Positions 25,189 to 37,645 are shown, numbered from the stretch's first letter. The stretch is 64,000 nt of DNA from Sciurus carolinensis (GCF_902686445.1 NC_062220.1:108052643-108116642); one strand, 5' to 3'. Notes: a model not told the origin generated them from the letters alone. Numbers and translations are program-made.

Positions 25189-25429
25189 GAATGGGGAGAA
25201 TGGGTGAGTGAACCCTAGGGGCTGACTTGCCAGGATCTAGAGCTGACAGACTCAAGAATCAGACCCTGACTCATATTTATCCTGCATAAATTGCCCGCAT
25301 ATTAAATCTTATTTTCCTTAACTGAAAACATAAATCATAACAATAGTATTATCATGAAGAATTTTGTGATAATTAATTAAGTACTTGGAGAAGGATTAGA
25401 ACAGTGGTATAAAATCACCTCTCAATAAA

Positions 25430-25935
25430 TATTGGTTACAGTAGTTCCCACTTATCTGCAATTTCAATTTCCAATGTTTTGGTGACTCCCAACCTGGATC
25501 CAAAAATATTAAATAAAAGTCACAGAAGTAAATAATTCATTGGTTTCAAATTGTGCACCATTCTGAGTAGCATGATGAAAACTTGCACCTTGTTCCATCT
25601 CCTTCAGGACAGGAAACATTCCTGTGTCCAGTGTACTCACACTATAGGCCACCTGCCTCTTAGTTATTTGGTGACTATCTCAGTTATTAGATCAGTTGTC
25701 ATGATATCCTAGTGCTTGTGTTCAGGTAACCCTTATTTTATGTAATACAGTAATTGCTCTATTTTATTTATTAGTCATTGCTGTTAATCTTTTACTATGC
25801 CTAATTAATCTGTTAAATTTTATCATAGATAGGTATGCATGTATAGGGAAAAAGCATTGTATACAGGTGTTTCAGTACTATTCTTGGTTTCAAGCATCCA
25901 CTAAGTGTCTTGGAAGGTATCACCTTAAGAATAAG
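25430..25935 (+). mobile_element. Tigger-like DNA transposon remnant
   Basis: Begins 'cagtagttcccacttatctg', includes 'ttttatttattagtcattgc' and ends with 'ggtttcaagcatccactaag' and 'ggaaggtatcacc'. This is the Tigger non-autonomous pattern (readable 5' and 3' ends, no transposase frame). Confidence 0.6.
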
Positions 25936-25959
25936 GAGGGATTTCTGCATTAGGATTTC

Positions 25960-26755
25960 TTTAGAACATTAAAACATCACTAGCAATTAGAGAAATGCAA
26001 ATCAAAACTACTCTAAGATTTCATCTTACTCCAGTCAGAGTTGCAATTATCAGGAATATAAGAAACAATAAATGTTGGCGAGGATGTAGGGGAAAATGTA
26101 TGCTCTTACATTGCTGGAGGGAATGCAAATTGGTGCAGCCATTATGGAAAGCAGTAAGGAGATTCCTCAGAAAACCTGGAATGGAACAACCATTTGACCC
26201 AGCTATCCCACTGATCAGTTTGTAACCAAAGGACTTAAAATCAGTCACATCAATGTTTAGAGCAGCTCAATTCACAATAGCCAAACTATGGAACCAACCT
26301 AGGTGCCCTTCAACAGATGAATGGATAAAGAAAATGTGGTATATATACACAATGGAATATTACTCAACCTTAAAGAAGAGTGAAATTTGCAGGTATTTGC
26401 AGGTAAATGGATGGAGCTGGAGAATATCATGCTAAGTGAAATAAGTCAATCCCCAAAACCAAAGGCCTAATGTTTTCTCTGATATATGGATGCTGATTCA
26501 CAATAAAGCAGGCAGCTAGGGATGGATAGAGGTACTTTGGATTATACAGAGAGTGAAGGGAGGGGAGTAGGTATGGAGGTAGGAAGGATAGCAGAATGAA
26601 TTGGATATTATTACCCTATGAGCATAGATGACTACATGACTGCTGTGATTCCAAATCATGTACAACCAGAAGAATAAGATGTCATACTCCTTTTATGTAT
26701 GATATGTCAGTATGCATTCTATTATCATGTATAACTAATTAGAACAAATTTTTAA
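25960..26755 (+). mobile_element. L1 3' fragment
   Basis: A 5'-truncated L1 with the ORF2 C-terminal peptide [19 protein letters not shown] (from about 25995) and 'acacaatggaatattactca' (about 26348). It continues through the 3' UTR to an A-rich end near 26755. It parallels the end of the L1 at 4436-7725 but retains a different 3' UTR. Confidence 0.92.
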
Positions 26756-27310
26756 AAATACTACCACTTATTTCCATCTCTGCATACTTGTTTTCCAACA
26801 AAAATTCTTAAAAAGGAGAACATTGATCTTATAGTTTCTTCAGAATAGATTTTTCTAAATATAAACATTTTAGTGTTTTAAAATTACATTGCGAAATTTC
26901 TCCCTAGAACATTGTTTCACCAAATTTTACTCTTAATTGGGAGACTGCTCATTTTGCCATATAATCACTGGATTTGACTAAATCTTTTCCAGTTCTATAA
27001 GTATTAGTTTGACTAATGAGATTGAACAGATGTTTATTTGCCATTTTTATGTATTCTTTTATGAACAACTTGTTCAGTGTATGCTTTTCTAGTTATTTCT
27101 TATTTAATTGCAAGAGTCTTAATACATTAATATTCCATCCACACTAACATGTTACATTTTCTTCATTTTTGCTTGACTTAATTTTGGTTATGATTTTCTT
27201 CCAACCTAAAAGAATTTTAATTTTGATGTAGTAAAATCTTATAATCATTCTTTATGGCTTGGACCATGTGTGTGACTATGAGAAATGCCTTTTAAAATGT
27301 GTATTCTAAC
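26756..27310 (-). mobile_element. A/T-rich L1-like fragment, antisense
   Basis: T-rich plus-strand sequence with antisense-L1 flavour ('tttatttgccatttttatgt', 'ttcttttatgaacaacttgt'). It is strongly decayed. Confidence 0.45.
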
Positions 27311-27980
27311 AGTCTCAGCCTACCCTACTGAGGGGAAGCACATGCAATTCAACAAGCTGAAGACTCAGAATGAGATGTGCAAGATGAAGAAAAGATGCTA
27401 GGCTTCTCAGAGATCAGTTGCTTCTTTCTAATAGTAATAAAATAGTAACATAGCCAAAAATGAAAGGCCTTAGGAAATAAATAAACAAACACATACAATT
27501 TTCCACCAAAAGAAATATTTCCAAATTGTAGGATAGGACCTGGTTATTCTTTTTAAATCATTCTGTGTCATTTATTCACAGATTATTTTCCATCAAGACC
27601 TTTTCGGAAGGCTCTTAGTGCAAAGCCACAGAGAATCTTATGCTCATTCTGGAGCTGTTTGATATTTCATGCCCCCAAGCTTGGCAAATATTAGCTGGGA
27701 GATGTAGACTATGATAACAGCAATGGCTTATGCCTCTCCAGGTCCTTGAAAGGGCTTCTGTTGACATAATCTGATGTGTGTCTGCAGCAGCTGCACTCCA
27801 CACTATTTTACATGCTGCCCCTGCTGTGTGCTGTGCATGCACAGTGAGCCAGTTACTTCCTACATTTCTGGCTGAGTACTTTATTTCAATGATAGTCAGA
27901 GTCCAGCTCCAGTTCCAACCCCATATGCTTCAGGAAGATATAAACTTGCTCAGATCTCCTGATCAACCCTCAATCATGAG
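27311..27980. other. Unassigned intronic/upstream DDC sequence
   Basis: No repeat or exon that I can support; ordinary composition. Confidence 0.4.
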
Positions 27981-28002
27981 TATGTGTATATATGTGTGTG
28001 TG

Positions 28003-28034
<32 letters not shown>

Positions 28035-28035
28035 T

Positions 28036-28131
<96 letters not shown>
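27981..28131. repeat. Compound (GT/TA)(AC)(AT)(AG)n microsatellite
   Basis: Successive blocks: TATG/GTGT (27981-28003), mixed TA and AC (28004-28049), pure AT (about 28050-28094) and pure AG (about 28095-28131). All ORFs over this region are repeat artefacts (THTHTH, IYIYIY, RERERE). Confidence 0.97.
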
Positions 28132-28134
<3 letters not shown>

Positions 28135-28875
28135 GAGACCTCAGCTCAGCTCATGTGTTTTGCATTCTCCAGGTAAATCACAGGCTATGGGTCATAGGAA
28201 GTATTGTGGAGGTTTGCTGAATGATGAATCAATGAATCAATGAATCAATGACACTTGGTCCTCTAAACATTATATTGAATCCCACTTTCTAACTTTAAGA
28301 CACCCCAAACCAGCAGTCCATCACATCTCTGCCACAAGAGTCCCTGAGATAATAATGACTTGGGAACAACAGTCCTCTCCCACCATTGAATCCTGACCCA
28401 TTTCTACCATCCCGTGCCTCTGGCCTCCATTCTCTGGCTCTAGGATTTCACTTCTGAGACTCCTCTGCCACAGACACTTGCCCAGAACCTGACCCAGGCT
28501 CCTGGCTGGTGTTTGTACAGACCATGGAGATGGATGGAAATTCTGCCTCCATGGGACCTACCATTGCCAGGGATTACAAACCTGAAGCTCACAGGACCAT
28601 CCAAGCCCCACTGCTGTGTATGTGAGTCTCTTCCTTGCATGCTGAGGGGTGGACAGTCACGAAGTGCTTTGTATCTGTCCATGGTGCTGCCTATTATTTC
28701 ACGCAGGGCTATTTACTTCAAACCTTGGGACCCTAGAGACTTCGTTTAACCTCTCTAGACTTTCATTTCTGTTTTGATGAGAAAAATAGTGTTAACATTT
28801 TTACACTATTTTCCAGGAAACAAATGAACCATAATTTATATTTCAAACCCACCGATCCCTCTGGAACTGGGAGGT
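28132..28875. other. Unassigned sequence with a short 8-bp tandem
   Basis: Starts near three copies of 'aatcaatg' (about 28225-28250). The rest (28260-28875) is mixed, non-repetitive sequence. No exon is supported. Confidence 0.4.

Positions 28876-28942
<67 letters not shown>
28876..28942. repeat. (CT)n microsatellite
   Basis: About 67 bp of CT with one TTT interruption near 28927. Confidence 0.97.
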
Positions 28943-29850
28943 TTTCCCTTGAGCACATTTATATAAATCTAATTTGGTTGGCTGCTTTTACCCTGAATCA
29001 ACTGGTTTCTTGATAAACATGTTCTTTGTGCATTCAAAGAGCAAAAATAAATACAATGGAAGATATGCTTCCAACTAAGACCGTGAAGAAGTTTCTAGCC
29101 ATGAGAGGTTTCAAATCAGATGAATGACTTTGATATCTTGCCTCAAAAGAAAAACAAATTCTCTAAGTTCTTTTTAACTCTTAATACACTTATTAAACAT
29201 GGTATTGAGCAGATTTAGGTGCACATTTTCACCAGGAACCTGGAAGGGCATGAATAATGAAATAAATTCACAAGAGTACTCTATGAAGTGTCAGGCAGAC
29301 CTGAGGTCAAGGAGCACCTTGAGCTTCAGTTACTGTTTGTCCTTCAACCACCAACCTTTCTGGAGCTTCCTGACAGCTTCTACAAAGGTGAGCAGGCATG
29401 GAAATACCTTCCAAGGAGCTCTGCTGGAAGAACGCACGAGGTGGTGTGTTAGGTGCCCAGGCACAGCCCATGCTCAGTAAAAATGTTTACTAGCAACAGG
29501 GAAAATGCTGTTTGGAGGAAGAGATGAAATAGGGAAATATTCTGTATGTCCCACTCAATTTTCCTGCAAACCAGAAACAACTCTGAACATCTTAATTTTT
29601 TTAAGTAGAAATTCAATCCAAACAAAAATCATTAACTGAGGAAAAAGTACCTCACATTCTGACTTTAGAGGATTTGTCAGCTCCTTTCTTTTTCTTCCAG
29701 GAACCATTATTTCATCTGCAATTCTCTTCCCTGTCTCATAAACTCATCCGTTTACAAAGTAGAAATCCCACCATTCTGAAATTGTTTTTTTCTTTTTTTC
29801 TTTTACTGGAGACTTAGTGCTGTTTAGTCAGATTCTTTAATGAGAGGGAG
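28943..29850. other. Unassigned sequence
   Basis: No clear gene or repeat. The ORF at 29199-29480 has no known domain. Confidence 0.4.
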
Positions 29851-29945
29851 TGGGAGTGGGGTGTAGCTCAGGGGTGTAGAGCTTGACTAGCATGTGCTGG
29901 GTCCTTGGTTCCATCTCCAGCACCAAATAGCACCCTAAAACAAGG
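29851..29945 (+). mobile_element. ID/tRNA-type SINE, diverged
   Basis: The tRNA-like head 'gtggggtgtagctcaggggt', then 'cttgactagcatgtgctggg' and 'ggttccatctccagcaccaa'. No long A-tail remains. Confidence 0.78.
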
Positions 29946-30184
29946 TTAGGGAATTGGGGCAAGAGCTTAGCTCTCAGATTTGGCCCCACATCTAAATGTA
30001 ATCTCATTGAAGACTTTTGTCACTCGGGTCCTCTGCACAGTGCCCTTTAACAACTACAAAGGGAAGGCCATAGACTCCCTCCAGTGGATAGGAAAAGAGG
30101 GCTGATGTCACAGCAACAGAAAGATAAAAAGTTCCAGGAGGTGGCTGGGGCTGGGGCTGTGGGAGGAGAATGGACTCTGGGGAT

Positions 30185-30390
30185 TCACAGTTCTCGGTTT
30201 GAGTCTTATCTGCATTGCTTATCAGTTGGTCACCTCTGGTGACCTGGGGAGTTTATTAATCTCTCTGAGCCTCAGAGCCCCACCTCTAACCCCAGACCAG
30301 AGGGCACTGCTCTGGTGCCAGGGCCAAGGTCATTGGTGCAAATCTGCCACCTTGTCAGGCAGCAGTAAAATGGTTCCAGAAATCAAGGGT
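30185..30390 (+). mobile_element. MIR SINE remnant
   Basis: MIR order: 'ttatcagttggtcacctctg', 'gagtttattaatctctctga' and 'gcctcagagcc'. Confidence 0.55.
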
Positions 30391-30689
30391 GCTGGAACCT
30401 GAGAGATAATAAGGGTTAGGAGGGCAGAGATGGGACTAGAGCTCTAGGCAGAGATCTGAGAGGAGAAGATGGTTTTAATCTGTTAAAGCTGTGTTCTGTA
30501 GGCACTATCACTATCCTCATTTTACAGGGGAAAACTAGTATACATCATACCATATACACACATCTACTAATGCACACTTATCACTTTCTTATACTCATAT
30601 AATTGATTTTATATAAATTGCAGAGTTCTTTAAATAAGGACTTTCACTGATCTATAAATTAGTAACCATTTATATAAACTTAGATGTGC

Positions 30690-30895
30690 CAACCGCTATG
30701 TTAAGGTCTTTGCATTAATTCTCTTATTTAATCTTCACAATTAAACAGCTCTTCCAGACTCTTCTTATCCCATTTAACAGATGGTAAGTCTGAGACACAG
30801 AATGGCTAAGCAACTAGACCAAGATTCCACAGCTGGCAGGCCACAGCTGAACTGCAGCAGTCTGGTTTCTGCAGGCACTTACTCAAGTGAAGGCT
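30690..30895 (-). mobile_element. MIR SINE remnant
   Basis: Antisense MIR core on the plus strand: 'cttatcccatttaacagatg', 'gtctgagacacagaatggct' and 'gattccacagctggcaggcc'. Confidence 0.68.
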
Positions 30896-30908
30896 CTGGA
30901 CTCAGAGA

Positions 30909-30948
30909 GCATGCCTAACAGATTTGGCGCATGCCTAACAGATTTGGC
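30909..30948. repeat. 20-bp perfect tandem duplication
   Basis: 'gcatgcctaacagatttggc' occurs twice back to back (30909-30928, 30929-30948). Confidence 0.95.
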
Positions 30949-31204
30949 GATTGCCTGTGTGTTGATAAAACCTGGAGAAAGACAGGCCTAAAGCAACTTC
31001 AGGATTAGAGATTTAAAAACTCGGCTTCTCCCAGAGCCTAATTGCTAGTGAGTTCCTGGGGCACAGCAAGAGGGCTCAGTGGCTAAGGGATTAGCTAAGG
31101 GATCATGTTCATTGCAAATGGAAAAGCATAAAGGGGTGGACCTGGACAGCTCTTAGCTGGAGGTGTGACCATGGCCAAGGCTGTTGAGCACTCTGGTCTG
31201 CTCC

Positions 31205-31545
31205 TTTAGTCTATTCAGGCTGCTATACAAAGTATCATAGACTGGGTGGTTTATAAGCCACAAATATTCATTTTGCAAAGTCCCAGGGGTTAGAAGTCTA
31301 GGGTCATGAGTGGGTTCTCATGAGGTCCCCTCCTAGGCTGTGAACTGCTGACTTCTCCCCATGTCTTCAAGCAGATGAAAAGATGAGGACTCATTTTGGG
31401 GTGCTAATCCCATCTTGAGAGCTCTACCGTCATGAGCTAAGCACCTTGCCGAGGCCTGCTTCCTTGTATGATCACATCATGAATTATGACCTCGACGTGT
31501 GAGTTTTGGGGGAAACACAAACACTCAGTCTTTTGAACCGCCATT
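31205..31545 (-). mobile_element. MLT1-like MaLR LTR, antisense
   Basis: Antisense landmarks on the plus strand: 'caggctgctatacaaagtat', 'agactgggtggtttataagc', 'gctaatcccatcttgagagc' and 'gagttttgggggaaacacaa'. Confidence 0.75.
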
Positions 31546-34435
31546 TCCAATCTGTAAAATGCCCACATTACCAAGCTCCACCCAGACTTGTGATGAGAAT
31601 ATAAGATACTTCATACGGCAGGTGCTCAAAGCATGTCATTGCATTCTCATACTCAGACCACTTTAGAGAGACAGCATTCACCATCTCAATCGAGTTCACT
31701 GTCTAGAGACGAAATCCCACAAGGGTCTCAGCACGGGGTTCTACCTCTCCCATACAAGAAGCCTCTTTGTCTCCAGTCAACATTGTCTGGGTTAGAGAGC
31801 ATCCCTGCCTCCATCAATGGGAGCTGCACTTTACAATACCATACTTTTCAATATCACAGTTCTGTAAGATGCATTCTTCTTCACAGCCACGGGAACGAGC
31901 AGATTTGGCTTAAGAGAAAACTCCCTTGAGTCCAGTTCTGCTGTAGGAGTCTGTGCAGCTTCTGACCAACATCTTGCCCTCTCTGAGTCACAGTTTCCTC
32001 ATTTGTAAAATAAAACAGGGCAGAGAGATGATGCAGGTAGAAAGCACTTTGGATTTCAAATGCATGTCTAGCATTTGTTATTATTGATGTTATGAAAGCA
32101 AGGTGGAGAACCCATACCCCTGAGCTGATGAGATCTTTTCACTGCGATAGGAACAGCCATGGAAGCATGAGACAAAAGGGAGAAAATTCACCACAATCAA
32201 CAAAGTTCAAAATCCATGGGGAGACCTTACTCCTATGGGCGTTTGAAGAAGGAAGCAGTTTTTGACCACTATTTCTTAGTCATCCCCTATTTAACAAATA
32301 ATGCCTGGTTTAGGTATTTTCTGAGTTGACAGTTCTCCATGGCACGGAGCCACACAGAAGTTTATGTGATGATTTTCACTTTCACTCTCATGGGAAAATG
32401 CCGCTATTTCTAATCACATCTCTGGAAATGTGTCGTGACCTACATTGAAGAGATGACTGGAAAAATCCATAACTTAAGCAAAACAAAAGTAAACAATGTC
32501 TGGAACGTTGATATTTTTTCAAGTGAGTCCTGACCAGAGACAATTCAAATAGTTGCAGTGAGAATATGTGTGGTATTGGGGATGCTTTTTTGCACTTGAC
32601 ATTGTCCCTGTGTGCCTGATTACAATATACATAATTACACAGACTTCCTGTGCCAATTTGCCCTTCTTACGATGGCTGGGCAGGGATCTCTCAGTGTCAC
32701 TAGGACCCATCCACACCACTTGGTCTGCAGGAACTTACTGTTATTAACAGCATTGCCTATGTTTAGAAGGCGGTACACCACAGCATCATGATGCAGGTGA
32801 CACACCAAATCTGTCCCTCAAGGATGTTAATTCCCCAGTGCCCCCAAGAGGAGGGAGTTGTGCAGTTCTTTCTTTGAGTTGCCCATTTCTTTCAGGAAAA
32901 AAAAACAGGAGGCTACAGAAATGTCAGCATAAATGCCTGTCTCTGTTAGCTTTTCTCATCCATTCAAAATTTAAATTTAAAACTGTAAAAAATTTAAATT
33001 CAAAATCATTTGAATCTTATCACTTTCATTCATGTTTGCTATTTTTAAAAGTTTACATAAGAACTACTATGTCATTTTAAATTTAACATTTCTCTTTGGT
33101 TCCCATTTTATTTCAGTGTTATGCCAGGAAATTTTTTTTCTTAGAAAACATTCTCCCACCTTCTTAAACATGTTTGTTTTATGCCTTATTTCCCCCCTCA
33201 ATTCTTTCCCCCTTTCTCTTTTGCTTTTGAAGTCACATTAATAGTCTACAAAAGATTATAGCCATCTGCTTTTTTTTATAGATTTGAGATGATTTGAATT
33301 ATGTTCTAGCTATTTGCTTCTTTTCATGATGTTAATAACATCCTGTGACCATGTCATGTATTGATTTATAATTTATTATAAATACTGAACACCTGGCATT
33401 GTGAATCTATTTGATATGCCTTGGCACACTCTTTGGGTAGTCTAATTTTTTTTCATAAGCCAGATCAATGGTAAATATTGACTTCCCAATTCATTGTGAC
33501 CCTTCATTATTCCTTGTATTGCACAGTTGCTGTATTATTACCTGGTGTTGCTAAGAAGCCTACATTTAAGGCTCTTCCAAGTCAAATCCCAAGAACACAT
33601 TTATATTTGCTTGCCAACTTCTATTATAAAAAAAACAAAACAAAACCAGTTTTGCCTAAACTACCACTAAGCATTTGTTATCTATTGTCTCATTTAACAC
33701 TCAACAACCCAGCAAGTTAAGTATTATTATTTTTATTACTGTTTGTCCAGCAAGTGCACAAGATGGTGTCATACTCTCTCTCACAATCCAGTGTCATGAT
33801 AGTTTGAGAGTCACAGATGGATCCCAGACCACAACAGGGTCTCCCACCTGCGCTGGGAAGGCAGTATCTACAACCCAAATACAGTTCTAGGGTCCTGCCC
33901 ATTCACCCCACACAGGAGAACATGGCTCCCAGTAAGAGGGATGAGACTCCGCATCTGCCTCCACACCCTGGGCTAATCACAGTGGAAACAGATATAGGCT
34001 GACAAACTCTTTATCCTTTGTGGCCCAAGAGAGGTGCCTGTCTTCATTTTCTCCAAAATAAAATGTGTTGAATAATGCCTGTGTGCAGAGCACCAGGCAA
34101 GTTCTCTGCCTATGTTTTCTCTGTTTGAACATCAGGGTCTGCAAAGAAGCAACATTGCCTGCCTTAGGAAAGAAGGAAATCAACTCAGGAAAGCAGATGG
34201 CTTATCTCAGTCCATGCCACTCCAAAGTGGTTTTTTACATATGGCTTTGGTCCAAACTGGAAAAACAAGCCCATTTCCCTCTTGCCTAGGGTCCCTCAGC
34301 TACCACTCAGAACGCAGCGGAATTTCAACATTTCCTAGGAGCCCATGTGCCAATGGCTGCTCTCTATTTCTGCAAGGTACATTTGTGTCCCTGGTGTCTT
34401 CCTCCAGAAATGCTTATGAACTCTGAGAAGACATC
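31546..34435. other. Unassigned DDC upstream/intron 1 sequence
   Basis: Includes a MIR-like stretch at about 31925-32085 ('agtcacagtttcctcatttg'). The rest, including an A/T-rich block at 32980-33480, shows no supported gene. ORFs such as 34112-34426 have no known domain. Confidence 0.4.
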
Positions 34436-34449
34436 AAGACCACTCTTCT

Positions 34450-34579
34450 GTTTTAAATTTTTTTAGTAGTTGATGTACCTTTATTTTATTCATTTCTTTA
34501 TATGTGGTGCTCAGAATTGAACCCAGTGCCTCACACATGCCAGGCAAGCACTCTACCACTGAGCCACAACCTCAACCCC
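34450..34579 (-). mobile_element. ID/tRNA-type sciurid SINE, antisense
   Basis: Antisense form on the plus strand: T-rich tail, 'tggtgctcagaattgaaccc', 'aagcactctaccactgagcc' and 'acaacctcaacccc'. It is flanked by a 14-bp target-site duplication with one mismatch (34436-34449 and 34580-34593, 'aagaccactcttct' / 'aagatcactcttct'). Confidence 0.93.
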
Positions 34580-34593
34580 AAGATCACTCTTCT

Positions 34594-35815
34594 AAAATAC
34601 CCAAGAATCAAATTTCCCCAGAGCCTTTCCCTAAATTTCCACCAGACACAAGCTGAAGTTCCAAGAGCATAGGGTAAAGCCTACAGAATACTGACATTTA
34701 TAAGAGGAGAAAACAAATATAATCAGATCCCTCTGCCATTTCTTCAATGCATGGAGGTTTGAAAGGAGGGTCTTATTTTAATTATTTTATTCACACCAGC
34801 TGTGCACAGAAGCTTACCCACCCTGTATTCAGCGATGAGGTAGACAGAATTTTGTCTCCTTCAATAACATCGAGATACCCCTCTATAAGCTACTTGATCA
34901 TTGTTCTGGGATACCTGCTGTGCTTGCCCAGGGCTCTTAAGAACATCAGCTTGAGCATGGGGTGACCCTCAACAAAAAAGTCTGTTTCTCTCTGGCACCC
35001 CTTGCAACTGCAAAGAGGATCAACTAGTTACACTGCAGTCATCGCCTTTGCTTTGATTCTGTTTTGGATGGGGTACACTGCTTCCTGGAATGAGAATTAT
35101 CTGTAAGGAGCAGAACCCTGGAAGCCTTTGAGAGAGGAAGATGATTAAGGGGAAAACCCAGGTCACCTGCTTGAATTTCCCTTGGAAACTGGGGTAAGCA
35201 AACTATGCGGGTCTCAGTGGATCACTGAGGCAGCATCTTATCATTTACTGCTCCCAATTATTGAGCAACTATTGAGTGCCCAACCTTCTATAAAATCAGA
35301 CCCATTTGTTTGTTGTTTATTGTATATTTATTTACTAGAGTCCTATGTGAAAATGCTGGTAGCTCTCCTTTCCTACAGGGCACACCGGTTCTGTGAGCCC
35401 TGCATGCCTCCTCCTTCCCCACTCCATCCCACAGCCTCTAGGGCTCTATGTGCCCTGAAACCAGCCTGGAAATCAATTTCCACTGACTTGGTTATGTTGC
35501 TATCATGGCTCAAAGAACATGGGCTAAAAACCATTCAAAGTTCCAGATTCTTTGTTGTACTTGTTGCTTAGAGATGACTTAAAGAACCAGGCTGACCTAG
35601 GTTGGTACCTAATTTCTCAAAAGTTCCACAGCATCCCCACCACCGCACACAATGAATGCTCAGCTGTCTCCTCTGGCAGTAGTAGCTTTCCTTCTGAAGA
35701 AGAGGGAGTAAGATAGCTAGAGTTAACTGCAAAGCACCCATCCCGACCCTCAGCTTTGCAGCCTTCCAGGATGTGGATGCTAGGATCTGGCCCTGAGCCA
35801 TGAGGACAAAGAGCG
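34594..35815. other. Unassigned sequence left of the candidate DDC first exon
   Basis: No repeat I can name. The ORF at 35182-35571 (129 codons) has no recognised motif. If the candidate exon to the right is real, this is the 5' end of DDC intron 1. Confidence 0.35.
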
Positions 35816-35823
35816 ATACTCAC

Positions 35824-35900
35824 AGGCAGCCGGGAGTTTGCTTCTCTCTGTCCGCTCTCTCTCCCTTCTCTCCTTGGTGACAGTTAAAAGGCACAGAGGA
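35824..35900 (-). other. DDC: Candidate noncoding first exon of DDC
   Basis: On the minus strand a purine-rich stretch (…'gagagagagcggacagagag'…) ends in 'cggctgcct' followed by a consensus donor GTGAGT at 35823-35818. It lacks an ORF and lies about 13.3 kb upstream of exon 2 on the same strand. Exon 2 clearly needs an upstream noncoding exon. The 5' limit is a guess (about 30 nt below the A/T element). Mammalian DDC uses alternative noncoding first exons in neural and non-neural tissue; which one this would be is unproven, though the adjacent POU-like site favours the neural type. It could also be chance sequence. Confidence 0.4.
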
Positions 35901-35975
35901 TGCGATTGCCATTTATGTAGACAAGTGTCCGCCTCCCGAAGCCATCAGCGCAGCTTGCTTTGCATTATTTACCCA
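35901..35975 (-). promoter_or_regulatory. DDC: Candidate DDC promoter with POU/octamer-like site
   Basis: Reading the minus strand: TAAATAATGCAAAGC (35971-35957) is an octamer/POU-type site. CpG-containing sequence follows, then 'tacataaatggcaatcgc' (about 35921-35904), with an A/T-rich TATA-like element just upstream of the candidate exon. The neuronal DDC promoter of other mammals is reported to respond to the POU protein Brn-2, which fits but does not prove the call. No clean CCAAT box was seen next to it. Confidence 0.33.
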
Positions 35976-37520
35976 GAGCATCTCCCACTCTCCCAGTGCC
36001 TCCTGCCCCCCACAGGATGTGAGAATCATTCAGGAGCCCAGCAGAATGAAGTGGAACAGTGCAGTCTGTGGGGGCCATGGAAAGTGACCAGAGAAATATG
36101 AAGCCTGTGTTCCTGGTCCCCATGTGGGACTCAGGGACAGCACTCCTGGGCACTTCCTCTAGCTATTCAGAAACCACAGGGCTCCATTCCATGGGTGAAG
36201 AAGTGGTCGGCGTGGCATATGAGGAGCCCTTCTCGGGTCTGCTCCTTCTGTGAGGGGGCTGCTGTGACTCTCCTTATGCAGGAGCGGTGAGAGATAAGGA
36301 GTGCCAAGCTGTTCCCTGGATCAGAAAGTGAAGCCAGGAGCAGATTAGGATTTGAAACCCCAGTAGCATCTCCCTCCAAGCCCTGTTCTGTGACCCTTCA
36401 GCCCTGCTGATGTTCAAAGCAACACTTATCTCTCCTCTACCCCTGGGCTATAACAGGAAGAAGCATCCCAGGCTGATGTGCAATTTGAGGGGCTGAATTT
36501 GATTTCTCTTTAATGTGCACACAATCATGTGAGCCTAGCACAGGGGGTCTGAGTTGGACAGACGAGGAAGGGTGGAGAAGAGAGTCAAGTCAGATAAGCA
36601 GCAGCATGCAGGTTCCTCTGTCCCTGACCACTTGGGTGCATGCACATACATGCACACACACTCACACATAAATGCACACACATATGTACGATGCATATAT
36701 TTGCTACCACATATGCACTACAGCACATATGCATACACATGACACTATGTATTTACACAATACATGCACAACACCATGCACATATATATCATGTTAAGGA
36801 CCCTGGTGCAATCCTGAGTTATGACTTCCACAATGATAGCTGTCCACCTCCAGTTTTAAGCAGAATCTCTGCACAGGAACAGGAGCCAGGACACAGGCAG
36901 AGCCCTTCAGGGCATCAGGACTCACGAGGCGGCGGGACTGCAGTGCAAGGAGCCAGGGGATGACTGAGGATGACTGAGAGGACCTGGACCTGGGGCTGGG
37001 CACAGGCAGCAGCCACATAGACCAGGGAGGCATAAGGGGATTAGGCTTGTCTGCACAGATGGGAGCTCCTGAGTGCCCCAGGCGCCACCATCAGGGTGAG
37101 CTGGGAACAGGAAGGAGGATGGCTCACACTCCCATATGGAGCTCAGCCCTGGCCACAGAGGAGAAGCAGGACTGGCAGGAAGGACCAGTATCAAGCTGGA
37201 CAGACAGCCTCCTAAGCTAATGCCTCCTTGTTCTGAGGTGCACAGGCAGCCCAGGCTCCACCTTGCTCAGGTACCTATGAGGAAGAGGGCAGCTGGGAGT
37301 GCAGGGTTGACCAGGACATGGGGACTCCATCAAACTGAGTGTGTGCTTATAGGATAGGACTCCAGCAAGTCCAGTAATCGAAGAGCACATAGCTCCCACC
37401 CAGAACAGGGTCCCAGAAAACACTGGCTACACACAAAAACCCAGGGTATGGTGAGGCGTTGGATACAAAGGGCAGTTCTGTCAGTGGAATCTTCCATTTC
37501 ATAAAGAGTCACCATAATAT
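35976..37520. other. DDC-GRB10 intergenic sequence
   Basis: Unassigned, moderately G/C-rich in 36830-37330. A CA-rich imperfect repeat occupies about 36640-36790. Overlapping ORFs on both strands lack domains. Confidence 0.4.
36640..36790. repeat. CA-rich low-complexity sequence
   Basis: Imperfect 'cacacat/atgcacac' repeats alternating with TATA-like steps; too irregular for a simple microsatellite. Confidence 0.75.
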
Positions 37521-37524
37521 GCCT

Positions 37525-37645
37525 TGCATTTGAATAGAATAGGATATATTCCATTCTCGTATAATTATGTCAAGTGGATTCTACTGTTATGCATAAGTAA
37601 AAGGAACCAATAAAAATAAAATTATTGTGATGATTGAAAAAAATT
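37525..37645 (+). mobile_element. L1 3' tail fragment
   Basis: Ends like the other L1 copies: 'aataggatatattccattct', 'cgtataattatgtcaagtgg' and 'gttatgcataagtaaaagga', with an A-rich end. Confidence 0.6.
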
